Under the pieces are notes generated by a model. The model was given only the letters and a program-made list of their open reading frames with translations, had not been told where the DNA came from and ran no database searches. Below are positions 36,621 to 45,957 of a stretch of 64,000 nucleotides of DNA, piece after piece. The stretch covers positions 1-64,000 of the forward strand of contig JAEPML010000018.1 of assembly GCA_017643925.1 (NCBI GenBank), read 5' to 3'. Position numbers and translations under genes: made by a program. Origin of the DNA: Roseibium sp. (lineage in GTDB: Bacteria; Pseudomonadota; Alphaproteobacteria; Rhizobiales; Stappiaceae). Positions within the stretch are counted from its first letter, which is position 1; the number at the start of each line of letters is the position of its first letter.

Positions 36621-36711
36621 GGGTCAGTCCTCCGTCTGGTTGCACAGTTTCCGCACGCCGTTTCGCCCCGGCGCGGAACTCAATCCTCGCCGGAGCAACA
36701 CGGCTGTCAGG

Positions 36712-37971
36712 TCATCCAAGCATGTCCGTGGTGATGCCGGTGTACCAACCTTCCGATTCCTCGTAGGTGGCCTTTCGCACATCCGCACTTTCACCGGTCT
36801 TTGAAATGAAGCCGTCCACCTTTGCGATCTTTTCCAGCGTCGCTTCGTAGGTCGCGCCAACTTTCACGCCGTCATTGGGTGCAATCAGCGACCAGCAGGT
36901 GTTGGAGAATTTCGCCGGGAAAACCTTAGAACCGGTCAGCGCCCCGCGCACGGCATTCGCGCAGACCTTCGCCTGGGAGTTCGCCGAAAAACCGGATTTC
37001 GGCATATCCCCCTGGCTGGAGGCATCCCCGAGAACATATATGTCCGCATCCGCCTTCGTGGACATGTCAGCCGCGTTTACCGGTGCCCAGTTTCCATCCG
37101 TCACGGCCGCCATGTCGGCAATGCGCCCCGCCTTCATGGCCGGTATGACGTTACAGACATCGACATTCACCACCTCGCCATCGATCGTCACGGTCATGGC
37201 ATTCGGATCAACAGACACGTTGCCGCCGCCGAATTCCTCGCCGATCCAGTCGACCATGCCCTCGTAGTGGTTTGCCCAGCCTTCCTGGAACAGGGCCATC
37301 TTGGAGAATTTCGGCTTGGGATCGGCCACGATGATCTTGGCGGTCGGATTGTTCTGCTTGAGGAAATGCGCAACCATCGAGATCCGCTCATACGGGCCCG
37401 GAGGACACCGATACGGATTGGGCGGCGCCACCATGGCGAAGGTTCCACCCTCTGGCATCGACATGAGCTGCGCCTTCAAAAGCTCGGATTGAGAGCCGGC
37501 CTTGTAGGCATGCGGCATGGCGTTCTGTGCACTGAGATCCCATCCTTCCACGGCACCGTCGACGAAATCGATCCCCGGGCTGAGAATGAGTTTGTCGTAA
37601 GGCAGCGAACCACCACCGGCCAGGGCGACGGTCTTGGCATCGCGATCCACGCCGACGGCCCAGTCGTGCACCACATTGACCCCACCGGCCGCGAGACCGC
37701 CATAGGTGTGACCGATATCCTCGATTTCCTTGAAACCGCCGAGATAAAGATTTGAGAAGAAGCAGGTGTAGTACTTTCGGGTGGGCTCGATCAGCGTGAC
37801 GTCGATTGCCCCCTTGCTGTCCTTGGCGATGTAACGCGCGGCGGTCGCGCCGCCGGCGCCGCCCCCGACAACGACAACACGTGGTTTTCCCTGCGCCTTG
37901 ACCATGGGCGCCGACAGCACCGCGGCCATTGCGGCTGATGTGCCGATGAATTGCCTTCTGTTCAGTGTCAT
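36712..37971 (-). CDS. soxF: Sulfide dehydrogenase flavoprotein SoxF (FccB-like)
   Basis: 419 aa with Tat signal (LNRRQFIGTSAAM). FAD-binding GGGAGGATAARYI (about 36-48), second dinucleotide site, and conserved Cys positions of flavocytochrome c sulfide dehydrogenases (YYTCFFSNLYLGG; CANAVRG). The partner cytochrome SoxE is encoded just upstream. The ATG follows GGGAGGAAG. It oxidises sulfide in the periplasm or reactivates thiosulfate oxidation in Paracoccus. Confidence 0.93.
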   Translation of the reverse strand: MTLNRRQFIGTSAAMAAVLSAPMVKAQGKPRVVVVGGGAGGATAARYIAKDSKGAIDVTLIEPTRKYYTCFFSNLYLGGFKEIEDIGHTYGGLAAGGVNVVHDWAVGVDRDAKTVALAGGGSLPYDKLILSPGIDFVDGAVEGWDLSAQNAMPHAYKAGSQSELLKAQLMSMPEGGTFAMVAPPNPYRCPPGPYERISMVAHFLKQNNPTAKIIVADPKPKFSKMALFQEGWANHYEGMVDWIGEEFGGGNVSVDPNAMTVTIDGEVVNVDVCNVIPAMKAGRIADMAAVTDGNWAPVNAADMSTKADADIYVLGDASSQGDMPKSGFSANSQAKVCANAVRGALTGSKVFPAKFSNTCWSLIAPNDGVKVGATYEATLEKIAKVDGFISKTGESADVRKATYEESEGWYTGITTDMLG

Positions 37972-37993
37972 TGCTTCCTCCCTAAAAGCTCAG

Positions 37994-38701
37994 TCATTGT
38001 TCCAGCGCTGCGAAGTAGGACGCGAGCGCAGCTATCTCTTCTGCATTGAGCCGGCCGGCCATCATCTGCATGACAGGGTGGGCACGTTTCTTGTTCTTGT
38101 AGGCATGCATTGCGAGCACGAAGTCTTCCTCGGGCCACAGGACAATCGACGGGATGCCGTCGTCACCGCCGTCGGCCTGATGGCAGGTGGTGCATTCGCT
38201 GCTGAGATATTCGCCGTATTCCGGGTCGCCCTCCAGCGCCAGAATGGCGGGATCGATGTCGTGATCCGTTGGCGTTGCCGTCGGATCTGCTTCCGGAATG
38301 TTGGCCGGATCATCAGAGAACGTGCGCAGGTAAGCCAGAAGGTTCGACCGGTCTTCAGCCTTCTTGAGCCCCTTGAAGCTCATCCGCGTCCCGCTTGCCA
38401 GCGCCCGTGGATTTTCCATGAAGGCGTTCAGCGTATCGATGTGCCACTCCAGACCGCCCCTGCCCGCACGCTGAAGGGCCTTTGAATACTGGAAATCTTC
38501 GTGACTGGCAGCCTTGCGACCGAATATGCCGTTCAGATGGGGACCGATACGGTGCCTGGCGCCCTGCCCGACCTGGTGGCAGCTCTTGCACTTGTTGTAG
38601 ACCGTTTTCCCCGCAACGGGATCGCCGAATTCCTCCGCAGCACCAGCGGTACTAAAGAACAGCCCGGCAACAACAAAGAAGATGACACGGCGAAAGGACA
38701 T
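37994..38701 (-). CDS. soxE: Dihaem c-type cytochrome SoxE
   Basis: 235 aa, signal peptide, two CxxCH haem sites (NKCKSCHQVG near 40 and SSECTTCHQADG near 168) with Met ligand regions. Its place between soxD and soxF matches the Paracoccus order, where it is the cytochrome partner of SoxF. The start lies 6 bp after the soxD stop. Confidence 0.9.
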   Translation of the reverse strand: MSFRRVIFFVVAGLFFSTAGAAEEFGDPVAGKTVYNKCKSCHQVGQGARHRIGPHLNGIFGRKAASHEDFQYSKALQRAGRGGLEWHIDTLNAFMENPRALASGTRMSFKGLKKAEDRSNLLAYLRTFSDDPANIPEADPTATPTDHDIDPAILALEGDPEYGEYLSSECTTCHQADGGDDGIPSIVLWPEEDFVLAMHAYKNKKRAHPVMQMMAGRLNAEEIAALASYFAALEQ

Positions 38702-38707
38702 GACCGC

Positions 38708-40000
38708 CTATTCCCCGATCGACTTGAGATAGGCGGTAATGGCAGACAGATCGGTGTCCTTTTTCAGACCAGCGAATGCCATCTTGGTGCCCTTCATATA
38801 GGCCTTCGGCTTTGCGAGAAACTCTACCAGTGCCGTTTCGTCCCAAACCCGGCCCTCGCCTTTGGCTGCGACAAAGACCTTGGAATACTTGAAGCCTTCG
38901 ACCGATCCCATCGTGCGTCCCATCAAACCATTGAGTTGAGGGCCGGACTTGTTCTTTGCGCCTTCACCCACCGCATGACAGGCCTTGCACTTCTTGAACA
39001 CCTTCTCACCCGCCGCGATCACCCCAGGATCGATTTGCGAAGCAGGACTTTCGGTGCCTTCAGCTGCCCCACCACCATCGGCAGACGCGGCCTTGGCCAC
39101 GAAAGTCGGTGTATCCTCGGTCGCAGCATGGTTCATCACGGACTCCCCACCGTCTTCCGGGGTCACGTCAAGAAAGGTCGCGCGCATGGTGATTTCGACC
39201 GCCGGCTTGCAGTTTTCCATGCAGGGCTCACCGCTCCATTGAGCGTATTCCCGCTCGGGACGGTCGTCGACAATGAAGCCGGCCTGGTTGTACATCTCGA
39301 AATCGGAAAAATTCTCGTGGCTTAACTCGAACTCGTCGTCGACCAGATCGTTGGAATAGAGGATGTAGGCAACGATCGCATAGGTTTCGTCAGCCGTCAG
39401 CGTTTGCGCCTCGCCGAAGGGCATCGACCTGTGAACATAGTCCCAGACGGTCGACAGGTAAGGCCAGTAGGATCCCACGGTTTTCACAGGATCCTTGTCT
39501 GCAAGCGTGTCAAACCCTCCGGCCAGCACAGGCCAGTTGTCAACACCCTCTGCGAAGTCTCCGTGACAGGATGCACATTTCTCAGCGAAGACTTCCTCGC
39601 CGGTGAAGACGTCGCCACTGCCCTCGGGCAATCCCCGCCCATCGGGAAGGACATCGACATCCCAGGCTGCGATTTCCGCGGCCAATGCCTCCCGGCCCAG
39701 ACCATAGCCAGCTTCGCTCTGGGGAGCGCGCTCGGTGAGATCCGAACCACCGGAAGCGCTCTTGTCGGCAAGCGCCTGCACCTCGGCAATTTGTGTCCTG
39801 AGCGCATCGGAAACGGCCGCTTCCTCGCTTGCCTTCTGGTTCGCCGCTTCCACCTGTTGGGAAGCCTGTTCGACGCGCCGTTCGAGCGAGGAAATCTTGT
39901 TCTGTCCGTAGTCCAGATTTGCGATGACCAGCGCAACGGCCACAGCCAGTGCCGTACCACCTGCGACGGGAAGAACGATCTGGTTAAGAGACTTCGACAT
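38708..40000 (-). CDS. soxD: Sulfite/sulfane dehydrogenase dihaem cytochrome subunit SoxD, membrane-anchored form
   Basis: 430 aa from the ATG at 40000, which overlaps the soxC stop; the longer open frame is not used. One N-terminal hydrophobic span (VLPVAGGTALAVAVALVIA) without a clear cleavage site is followed by a helical coiled-coil segment (SSLERRVEQASQQVEAANQK), then two haem domains (EKCASCHGDF and FKKCKACHAVGEG). Partner of SoxC in oxidising the protein-bound sulfane sulfur of SoxY, delivering six electrons. Confidence 0.92.
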   Translation of the reverse strand: MSKSLNQIVLPVAGGTALAVAVALVIANLDYGQNKISSLERRVEQASQQVEAANQKASEEAAVSDALRTQIAEVQALADKSASGGSDLTERAPQSEAGYGLGREALAAEIAAWDVDVLPDGRGLPEGSGDVFTGEEVFAEKCASCHGDFAEGVDNWPVLAGGFDTLADKDPVKTVGSYWPYLSTVWDYVHRSMPFGEAQTLTADETYAIVAYILYSNDLVDDEFELSHENFSDFEMYNQAGFIVDDRPEREYAQWSGEPCMENCKPAVEITMRATFLDVTPEDGGESVMNHAATEDTPTFVAKAASADGGGAAEGTESPASQIDPGVIAAGEKVFKKCKACHAVGEGAKNKSGPQLNGLMGRTMGSVEGFKYSKVFVAAKGEGRVWDETALVEFLAKPKAYMKGTKMAFAGLKKDTDLSAITAYLKSIGE

Positions 40001-41255
40001 TCTCGACGACCCCATTTTCATCCACGTACCAGGTCTGGATGCAATTGTTGTGATAGACGGAGTTCTCGCCCCGGGAGGTCCGGAGCTGGTCCTTGGTCGG
40101 CTGGACATAACCGGTTTCATCGATGGCCCGCGATTGCAGCAGCATCGGCTCCCCGGTCCATTCCGTATCAAGGTAGAAACGCGTCAGCGCCTTGCTGTCG
40201 CCCTGTTTTCCGAGCCGCGCCGTCTCCCAGGTGATGCCGCCGTCCTTGGAGACATCCACGCGGGTGATCTTGCCATGGCCTGACCACGCAAGCCCGGAAA
40301 TGACCAGGGGACCGTGCGCGTGGTCGATGGGCATTTGCGGACTGGGCGTTGTTATGACGGATTTTGCATCCATGACCCAGGTCCACTTGCGCGCGGTCCC
40401 GTCTTCGTAAACATCCGTGTATTTGGATGTTTCTTCGCGGCTCTCGACGGCCGCATCCGTCACCTCGATGCGGCGCAGCCACTTGACCCACATGTTTCCT
40501 TCCCAGCCCGGGACAACGAGGCGGACGGGGTAACCGTGTTCCATGCGCAGGGCCTCGCCATTTGCCTTGAAGGCGACAAGCACATCTTCCAGCGCCTTTT
40601 CCATCGGAATGGAACGCCCGTTCGATGAGGCATCCGCGCCCTCGACATAGACCCACTTGTCCTTCAGGTCGCCGGCCGCCGCCAGGCCGGCTTCGTTCAG
40701 CAATGTGCGCAGGGGCACACCGGTGTATTCCATGTTGTGGATCATTCCATGCGTGAACTGCGCGCCGTTCAATTGCGCACCAGCCCATTCCATGCCCGTA
40801 TTCGCCGCGCATTCACAGAAATAGACATGGTTCTCGCGCGGGAAGCGCTCCAGATCCTTGTAGGTGAAGACCAGCGGCCGATCGACCAGCCCGTTGATCA
40901 TCAGCCTGAAGTCTTCCTTGCGCAATTCGATGGCGCCCGAATGATGCCTTTCGAAGGCGCAGCCCTGCGGTGTGATTGTGCCGTCCAGCGCATGGATCGG
41001 TGTGAAGTTGATCGACGAGATCGGCGAGGCGGTCAGCCATTCGACATTCCGCCGGACGACATCCTTCTCGAAACTGATCGGCAGGCCATAAGGCGCTTCG
41101 TCCACACCGACGCCAGTCAAAGATGCCCAGTCCTGAACCTCGGTTATGAGTGGATCCGCCTCCTTGGCCACGGCGGCCCCGGCAACGGTTCCACCGGCAA
41201 GAGCGACACTGCCTTTCAGGAAGCTCCTGCGGGATGTTTTCACGTCTTTTTCCAT
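39984..41255 (-). CDS. soxC: Sulfane dehydrogenase molybdoprotein SoxC
   Basis: 423 aa from the ATG at 41255 (Tat motif SRRSFLKGSVALAGG). Sulfite-oxidase fold with the molybdenum-ligand Cys in VYFCECAAN and a C-terminal dimerisation domain. Oxidises SoxY-bound sulfane sulfur with SoxD. It lies 22 bp after soxB. The presence of SoxCD predicts complete thiosulfate oxidation to sulfate without sulfur globules. Confidence 0.95.
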   Translation of the reverse strand: MEKDVKTSRRSFLKGSVALAGGTVAGAAVAKEADPLITEVQDWASLTGVGVDEAPYGLPISFEKDVVRRNVEWLTASPISSINFTPIHALDGTITPQGCAFERHHSGAIELRKEDFRLMINGLVDRPLVFTYKDLERFPRENHVYFCECAANTGMEWAGAQLNGAQFTHGMIHNMEYTGVPLRTLLNEAGLAAAGDLKDKWVYVEGADASSNGRSIPMEKALEDVLVAFKANGEALRMEHGYPVRLVVPGWEGNMWVKWLRRIEVTDAAVESREETSKYTDVYEDGTARKWTWVMDAKSVITTPSPQMPIDHAHGPLVISGLAWSGHGKITRVDVSKDGGITWETARLGKQGDSKALTRFYLDTEWTGEPMLLQSRAIDETGYVQPTKDQLRTSRGENSVYHNNCIQTWYVDENGVVENVEVS

Positions 41256-41277
41256 CGGAAAGGACTCCCTGTCTCGG

Positions 41278-42975
41278 CTAGGCGCCGACCACTTCAACAC
41301 TGTTGTTTTCCTGCGTCGTCACCGTGCCGAGCTTGCGGATGTGGCTCTCGACGACATCCCAGATCTGCGGCCCTTCGGTGCCTTCGTTCACACTCGCCCA
41401 ACCTGCGATCATGTAGGACCGCGCCGGATCGATCGCCTCGCCGCTCTTCAGCAAGGTCATGTTCGAGATCCGGTTCCCCTGAGATTGGTTGACGTCGATG
41501 CGGTAACCGAGGCCACCGGTGCGCACCATGTCCCCACCCTGCTGGTAGTAGGGATCGGGATTGAAGATGTTGTCGGCGACGTCTTCGAGAACCACCTTGA
41601 GGAACTCGCCTGTCATCTCCGAGCGATAGGCCTTTCCATAGGTCATCGACGTCACGTTGAAGATGTCCTCGCGTGTAATGTCCTGGCCGGGTATGAGCGA
41701 CGGCCCCCAGCGCACACCCGGGCTGAGCGCAATCTCTGCATCCCGTTCCGAAATCAGGGCGTCGCAGATGAGGTCGTCCCACGTGCCGTTGAAATTCCCG
41801 CGTCGGTACAGAAGACTGTCCGTCTTGCCGATGACTTCCGACATGTCCTCGAGATAGGGGGCACGCTGTTCGTCGATCAGCGCGGCAACTTCCGCATCCG
41901 GCTCGATCACGTCGGAAAACACGGGGATGAGCTTGTGGCGATAGCCGAGCAGTTGCCCGTTGCGAATGTCCAGATCCACGCGGCTGACAAACTTTCCGTT
42001 CGAACCTGAAGGCACGATGATCGTCTTGCCGGACAAGACCGGTTCCGGCAGCGCATCATGCGTATGTCCTGACAAAATGACATCGATGCCGTCGACGATC
42101 GTTGCCATCTTCTTGTCGACGTCGAAGCCGTTATGGCTGAGCACCACGACACATTCCGCACCTTCGGCGCGGACCTCGTCCACCATGGCCTGCATGTTCT
42201 CGTCGCGGATCCCGAAGGCATATTCAGGGAACATCCAGCCCGGATTTGCGATCGGCATATAGGGGAACGCCTGGCCGATGACCGCTACTTTCGTGCCACC
42301 GCGTTCAAACATCTTGTAGGGCGGAAAGAGTTCCGTCGGTTCGTCCCACTCCACATCGAAAATATTCTGTCCCAGCGCCGCGAAGGGCAGGTTTTCGACG
42401 ATCTCGTTCACGCGTTCGCTGCCGAGCGTGAATTCCCAGTGGAACGTCATGGCATCCGGGTTCAGAGCGTTCATGACATTGACCATGTCCTGACCTGCCG
42501 TCTTGTAGCAGGTGTAGGAGCCGTGCCATGTGTCCCCCCCATCGAGGAGTATGGCATCCGGCCGGTCAGCGCGGATAGACTTGATGACCGTTGCCACGCG
42601 ATCCAGGCCACCTACGCGGCCATAGCCCTTTGCCAGAGAGGCGAAGTCTCCGGAACTGAGGGCGTAATGGCTCGGGCTGCCATCCTCAATCCCGTATAGG
42701 CTGCGAAACTTCGCCCCTGTCACATGGGGCACCGCCCCCTTGTTGCTTCCCACACCGATGTTTTCAGAAGGCTCCCTGAAGTAGATCGGTTTCAGCTGGG
42801 CATGGATATCGGTGACGTGAATGAGCGACACGTTGCCGAAAGTCTCGAATTCAAGAAGCTGATCCTGTGTGAGCGATTGTTGCGCCGCCAGGCGGGCCCA
42901 ATTGCCAAACCCGGAGGCTCCGACAATTGCCGAGGCTGCCATGCCGACCTGTAGAAAATCGCGCCGCGATATCAT
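41278..42975 (-). CDS. soxB: Thiosulfohydrolase SoxB
   Basis: 565 aa from the ATG at 42975 (AGGAGAGAG upstream); Tat signal ISRRDFLQVGMAASA. 5'-nucleotidase-like dimanganese enzyme: HVTDIHAQL, LLDGGDTWHGS, VLSHNGFDVD and SGHTHDALPEP. Releases sulfate from SoxY-cysteine S-sulfonate. First gene after a terminator-like hairpin and a SoxR-type operator, so it can be transcribed on its own. Confidence 0.97.
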   Translation of the reverse strand: MISRRDFLQVGMAASAIVGASGFGNWARLAAQQSLTQDQLLEFETFGNVSLIHVTDIHAQLKPIYFREPSENIGVGSNKGAVPHVTGAKFRSLYGIEDGSPSHYALSSGDFASLAKGYGRVGGLDRVATVIKSIRADRPDAILLDGGDTWHGSYTCYKTAGQDMVNVMNALNPDAMTFHWEFTLGSERVNEIVENLPFAALGQNIFDVEWDEPTELFPPYKMFERGGTKVAVIGQAFPYMPIANPGWMFPEYAFGIRDENMQAMVDEVRAEGAECVVVLSHNGFDVDKKMATIVDGIDVILSGHTHDALPEPVLSGKTIIVPSGSNGKFVSRVDLDIRNGQLLGYRHKLIPVFSDVIEPDAEVAALIDEQRAPYLEDMSEVIGKTDSLLYRRGNFNGTWDDLICDALISERDAEIALSPGVRWGPSLIPGQDITREDIFNVTSMTYGKAYRSEMTGEFLKVVLEDVADNIFNPDPYYQQGGDMVRTGGLGYRIDVNQSQGNRISNMTLLKSGEAIDPARSYMIAGWASVNEGTEGPQIWDVVESHIRKLGTVTTQENNSVEVVGA

Positions 42976-42990
42976 GCCGTCTCTCTCCTT

Positions 42991-43020
42991 ACAATATATT
43001 CGAATAAATGAATATATTGT
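42991..43020. promoter_or_regulatory. ATTC-N8-GAAT operator upstream of soxB
   Basis: ATTC (42998-43001), 8 bp, GAAT (43010-43013), extended to 11-bp perfect arms (ACAATATATTC and its complement). It ends 16 bp before the soxB start, between soxA and soxB. Confidence 0.75.
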
Positions 43021-43023
43021 CTT

Positions 43024-43053
43024 CAAAAGAGCCCCTGCCATCGACAGGGGCTC
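43024..43053 (-). terminator. Terminator-like hairpin between soxA and soxB
   Basis: GAGCCCCTG and CAGGGGCTC (9-bp perfect arms, 7-nt loop), followed on the minus strand by TTTTGAAG. It lies 10 bp after the soxA stop. The short T run suggests partial termination. Confidence 0.65.
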
Positions 43054-43063
43054 AACACAGTCT

Positions 43064-43915
43064 TTAGTTTCTTACCGAAGGCCCTTCAACACTCAGGCCA
43101 TTGCCGCGCGATGCAACATAAAGCTCAAGAGCGATGAATTCCGGCGAACCAGGCTTGTAGGTCTGGGCACGCGTGTCCCGAACACATCCCTTGAACCTGG
43201 CATGCACCGAGTTCAGCTTGGTGTTCTTGAGCCGGTAGGTCGGGAACCCATTGATCTGCCCCTGGCTCAGGTGGTCGGCCCGGATCATCATGCCATAGCT
43301 GTCCTCGTGACAATTCGCACAAGACAGTTCCAACTGACCGGTTCGCGTGTAGTAGAGCTCCTTGCCCTGCTCCCAGGTCTCCTTGGCCGGTCCGTTGATT
43401 TCCACATTGACCGGCATTCCGCGAGAAACCGACGAAATGAGAGCCACCATATCCGTCATGTCGCCACCAGTGTATTTCCACGTCTTGGCGCCCATGCGTG
43501 TCTCACGGCAATTGTTGACCTCCATTTCCAGGGTGGTCACCTTGCCCATTTCCTCATTCCACTTCGGATAGACCGCCCGAACACCGGCCATTTCCTCCGG
43601 TGCGCCGTGGCAGTTTGCGCAGGATTTTCCTGCCGAACCATCAACGGTCTCCCAGTCCACAGCTGCGTTTTCGACGCCAATCATGCCGGGATTGTCGAAA
43701 TCATCCATCTGAAACGCCTGGGTTTCATCGGAGCGAAATCTCCATCCTGAATAGATCTCCGAGAGGTTTTCCGTGTGAGCCGGTGCATCAGTCTGCGTGA
43801 CGATCGGGATATCCCCATTGATGGTCAGACTATCTTCATCGGGGTCAGACAGGGCCAACCCCGGAACCAGGACCAATGCTGCCGCAGAGCCTATGAATGC
43901 TGTTGTTTTTTTCAC
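43064..43915 (-). CDS. soxA: Sox dihaem cytochrome SoxA
   Basis: 283 aa from a GTG (GGAGGAAG upstream), Sec signal. Two CANCH haem sites (SCANCHGAPEEM and SCANCHEDSYG) and the catalytic Cys of FKGCVRDTRA, the persulfidated haem ligand in SoxAX. Dihaem form as in Paracoccus. With SoxX it links thiosulfate to SoxYZ. Confidence 0.95.
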   Translation of the reverse strand: MKKTTAFIGSAAALVLVPGLALSDPDEDSLTINGDIPIVTQTDAPAHTENLSEIYSGWRFRSDETQAFQMDDFDNPGMIGVENAAVDWETVDGSAGKSCANCHGAPEEMAGVRAVYPKWNEEMGKVTTLEMEVNNCRETRMGAKTWKYTGGDMTDMVALISSVSRGMPVNVEINGPAKETWEQGKELYYTRTGQLELSCANCHEDSYGMMIRADHLSQGQINGFPTYRLKNTKLNSVHARFKGCVRDTRAQTYKPGSPEFIALELYVASRGNGLSVEGPSVRN

Positions 43916-43953
43916 GCCTTCCTCCCTCTCCGAGACGCTGAGTGACCAGATGG

Positions 43954-44283
43954 TCAGCTGACAGTGATCTTTTTCGACGTGTCGTAGACGGATCCGTCGT
44001 CGTCATACCAGGTGAACTTGAACTCGCCAGACTCCGGTACGACCGCTTCGAACTGGAAGTAAGGATTGGTCGAAATCGCCGGTTCAAGCGTCACATCGAT
44101 CACGTTCTGACCGTTAAAGTCCGCCGTGAAGCGATTGATGATTGAACGCGGAATGATGTTGCCGTCATCGTCCTTGCGCTGACCGCTTTCCATCTTGTGG
44201 CTGATCAGGGTCTTGATGGTGATCGTTTCACCAGCAGCAGCCTTCTTGGGGACCTTTACCCTTGGTTTCACACCAGATGCCAT
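43954..44283 (-). CDS. soxZ: Sulfur carrier subunit SoxZ
   Basis: 109 aa, no signal peptide; exported with SoxY by the Tat route. Typical Ig-like fold (VPKKAAAGETITIKTLISHKM; NPYFQFEAVVPESGEFKFTW). GGAG precedes the ATG. Forms the SoxYZ heterodimer. Confidence 0.95.
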   Translation of the reverse strand: MASGVKPRVKVPKKAAAGETITIKTLISHKMESGQRKDDDGNIIPRSIINRFTADFNGQNVIDVTLEPAISTNPYFQFEAVVPESGEFKFTWYDDDGSVYDTSKKITVS

Positions 44284-44308
44284 GATTAATCTCCTAATGC
44301 CTTCCGGG

Positions 44309-44731
44309 TCAGCCGCCGCAGCCGCCGATGGTGACTTTCACGTTCGCCTTGGCGATCTGGAAGGAACCGTCTTCCATTTTTGCGATCGCAACGACGTTCT
44401 GCGTCGTCGCAAGGCGAATGCGCGTTGAGGCGCTCCGAGAGGCGCTCAGGGGTCCAAACTTGAAGGTCGCGACATTCGGCACAGGATTGCCATCGGCAAA
44501 CAGCGTGACTTCGGCTGCGCCAGGCGCGTCAAACGCGATCGGAACCGTGTTGCCGTTTTCGGCAATTTCCGGGGCCGTCAGTGTGATGGCCCCTTCGCCG
44601 AGGTCTGCACCGCCGGTCAGTGCAGCAACCGCATGATCCGTGAGACTGGCAAAGGCAGGAAGGCTGGCCAGACCAGCCAGAGCGAATGTGCTGGAGCCGA
44701 GAGCGAGTAGTTTTCGCCGAGTCAATTCCAT
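44309..44731 (-). CDS. soxY: Sulfur-carrier protein SoxY
   Basis: 140 aa from the ATG at 44731 (GGAGAAC upstream); Tat signal ELTRRKLLALGSS. The C terminus is the swinging arm GGCGG with Cys138 as the sulfur carrier, exactly at the end as required. All Sox intermediates are bound here. Confidence 0.96.
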   Translation of the reverse strand: MELTRRKLLALGSSTFALAGLASLPAFASLTDHAVAALTGGADLGEGAITLTAPEIAENGNTVPIAFDAPGAAEVTLFADGNPVPNVATFKFGPLSASRSASTRIRLATTQNVVAIAKMEDGSFQIAKANVKVTIGGCGG

Positions 44732-44753
44732 GGTGTTCTCCATTTCAGGAAGA

Positions 44754-45227
44754 TCATTCTTCCTTGAGCGTTACGAGAAAGGCGACGACGTCCTCGATTT
44801 GCTGCGCAGACAGCAGGGGCTGGACGTCTCCGTCGCCATGAGCTTCACCGGTATAGGCGTCACCCAGGCGAACAAAGCCCTCGGTTTTGTAGAATGACGG
44901 CATGAGGCTGCCCTCGAACATCACCTTGGCATTCGCAACGATGCCGCGAAGCTCGGCAACGGACCAGCGATCCGCGACGCCGTCGAGCGGCGGTCCGATT
45001 TCACCGTGAAATGCCAGATGACTGAGAGCGGAAACCTGATGGCATGCAATGCAGTTGCCCGCACCCTTGTTCATGATTTCCGCTCCGGACGCAGGATCAC
45101 CCACCACTCCGGACAGCGAAACCTCGACTGCTCCGTCAACAAAGACGACGTCGGTGGGCTTCACCGATTCAGCGGTAGCCGTGGATGCGGCAAGCATGGC
45201 CGTCAAGCCGATTAATGCGTGTTTCAT
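44754..45227 (-). CDS. soxX: Sox monohaem cytochrome SoxX
   Basis: 157 aa, Sec signal, one CxxCH (NCIACHQVS) and a distal Met (MFEGSLMPSFY). GGGAGGG precedes the ATG. First gene of the XYZA unit, with a SoxR-type operator 75 bp upstream. Confidence 0.93.
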   Translation of the reverse strand: MKHALIGLTAMLAASTATAESVKPTDVVFVDGAVEVSLSGVVGDPASGAEIMNKGAGNCIACHQVSALSHLAFHGEIGPPLDGVADRWSVAELRGIVANAKVMFEGSLMPSFYKTEGFVRLGDAYTGEAHGDGDVQPLLSAQQIEDVVAFLVTLKEE

Positions 45228-45300
45228 GCGCCCTCCCTCAGACGATTCTTACCGACCGTGAGTGCGACACTACATCACATATTCGCTTTTACGCAATAAC

Positions 45301-45320
45301 AAATTCAAATAAATGAATTT
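45301..45320. promoter_or_regulatory. ATTC-N8-GAAT operator upstream of soxX
   Basis: ATTC (45303-45306), 8 bp, GAAT (45315-45318); arms extend to AAATTC/GAATTT. It lies in the soxW-soxX gap. Confidence 0.75.
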
Positions 45321-45380
45321 ATCTTTCTGTTCGCTAGTGCAGCAAATTTCGGAAGAATGTGTCGCAAAGTCACGAAAACC

Positions 45381-45941
45381 CTAGTTTTTTTGACTTTCAA
45401 ATTTTCTGGCATGGTACTTCTGGAAAGGCTCGTCGCTGTCATAACCCTCTTCAACCACCCAGGTTAGCATGTTCAGGGTCGTCCAACGACCAAAGGCACC
45501 GGGCATGTTGGCAACAGCGGCCTGGCTTGCAGATACGCCCTCGGAAACCTCTTTCGGAAAGAAGTAGATGTTCGGGGTGAACAAGGCACCCCAACGCCTG
45601 ACCATGTCCTTTTCCGGCAATGATGTTCCGTCAAAGTCGGTGACCTCGACGTCCCCGAACATGTTGATCTGGACAACGAAGAAGTTGTCTTCGATGTATT
45701 GCGCGATCTCAGGCACCACGAAAACTTCTTCATGCATCTTTTTGCAGTATATGCAGCCGCGTTGCTCGATGATGACCATCAGGCGCTTGCCTTCCGCAGT
45801 CGCTTCCTCGAGATCCTCCGACAGGTCCTTGAAGGTGTCACGCATCCAGGGCGCCTTGTGCAACCCATCGTCACCAAGCTCGGCGGCCTGGATCTGGGTT
45901 GCAAGAACAAGTGCACCCAAAAAGGCTATCAGTCGCGTCAT
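45381..45941 (-). CDS. soxW: Periplasmic thioredoxin SoxW
   Basis: 186 aa, Sec signal. Thioredoxin fold with CxxC in EQRGCIYCKKMHEE. In Paracoccus it receives electrons from SoxV and keeps Sox proteins reduced and active. GGGAGGG upstream of the ATG; 17 bp after soxV. Confidence 0.9.
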   Translation of the reverse strand: MTRLIAFLGALVLATQIQAAELGDDGLHKAPWMRDTFKDLSEDLEEATAEGKRLMVIIEQRGCIYCKKMHEEVFVVPEIAQYIEDNFFVVQINMFGDVEVTDFDGTSLPEKDMVRRWGALFTPNIYFFPKEVSEGVSASQAAVANMPGAFGRWTTLNMLTWVVEEGYDSDEPFQKYHARKFESQKN

Positions 45942-45957
45942 GATATTCCCTCCCTGA

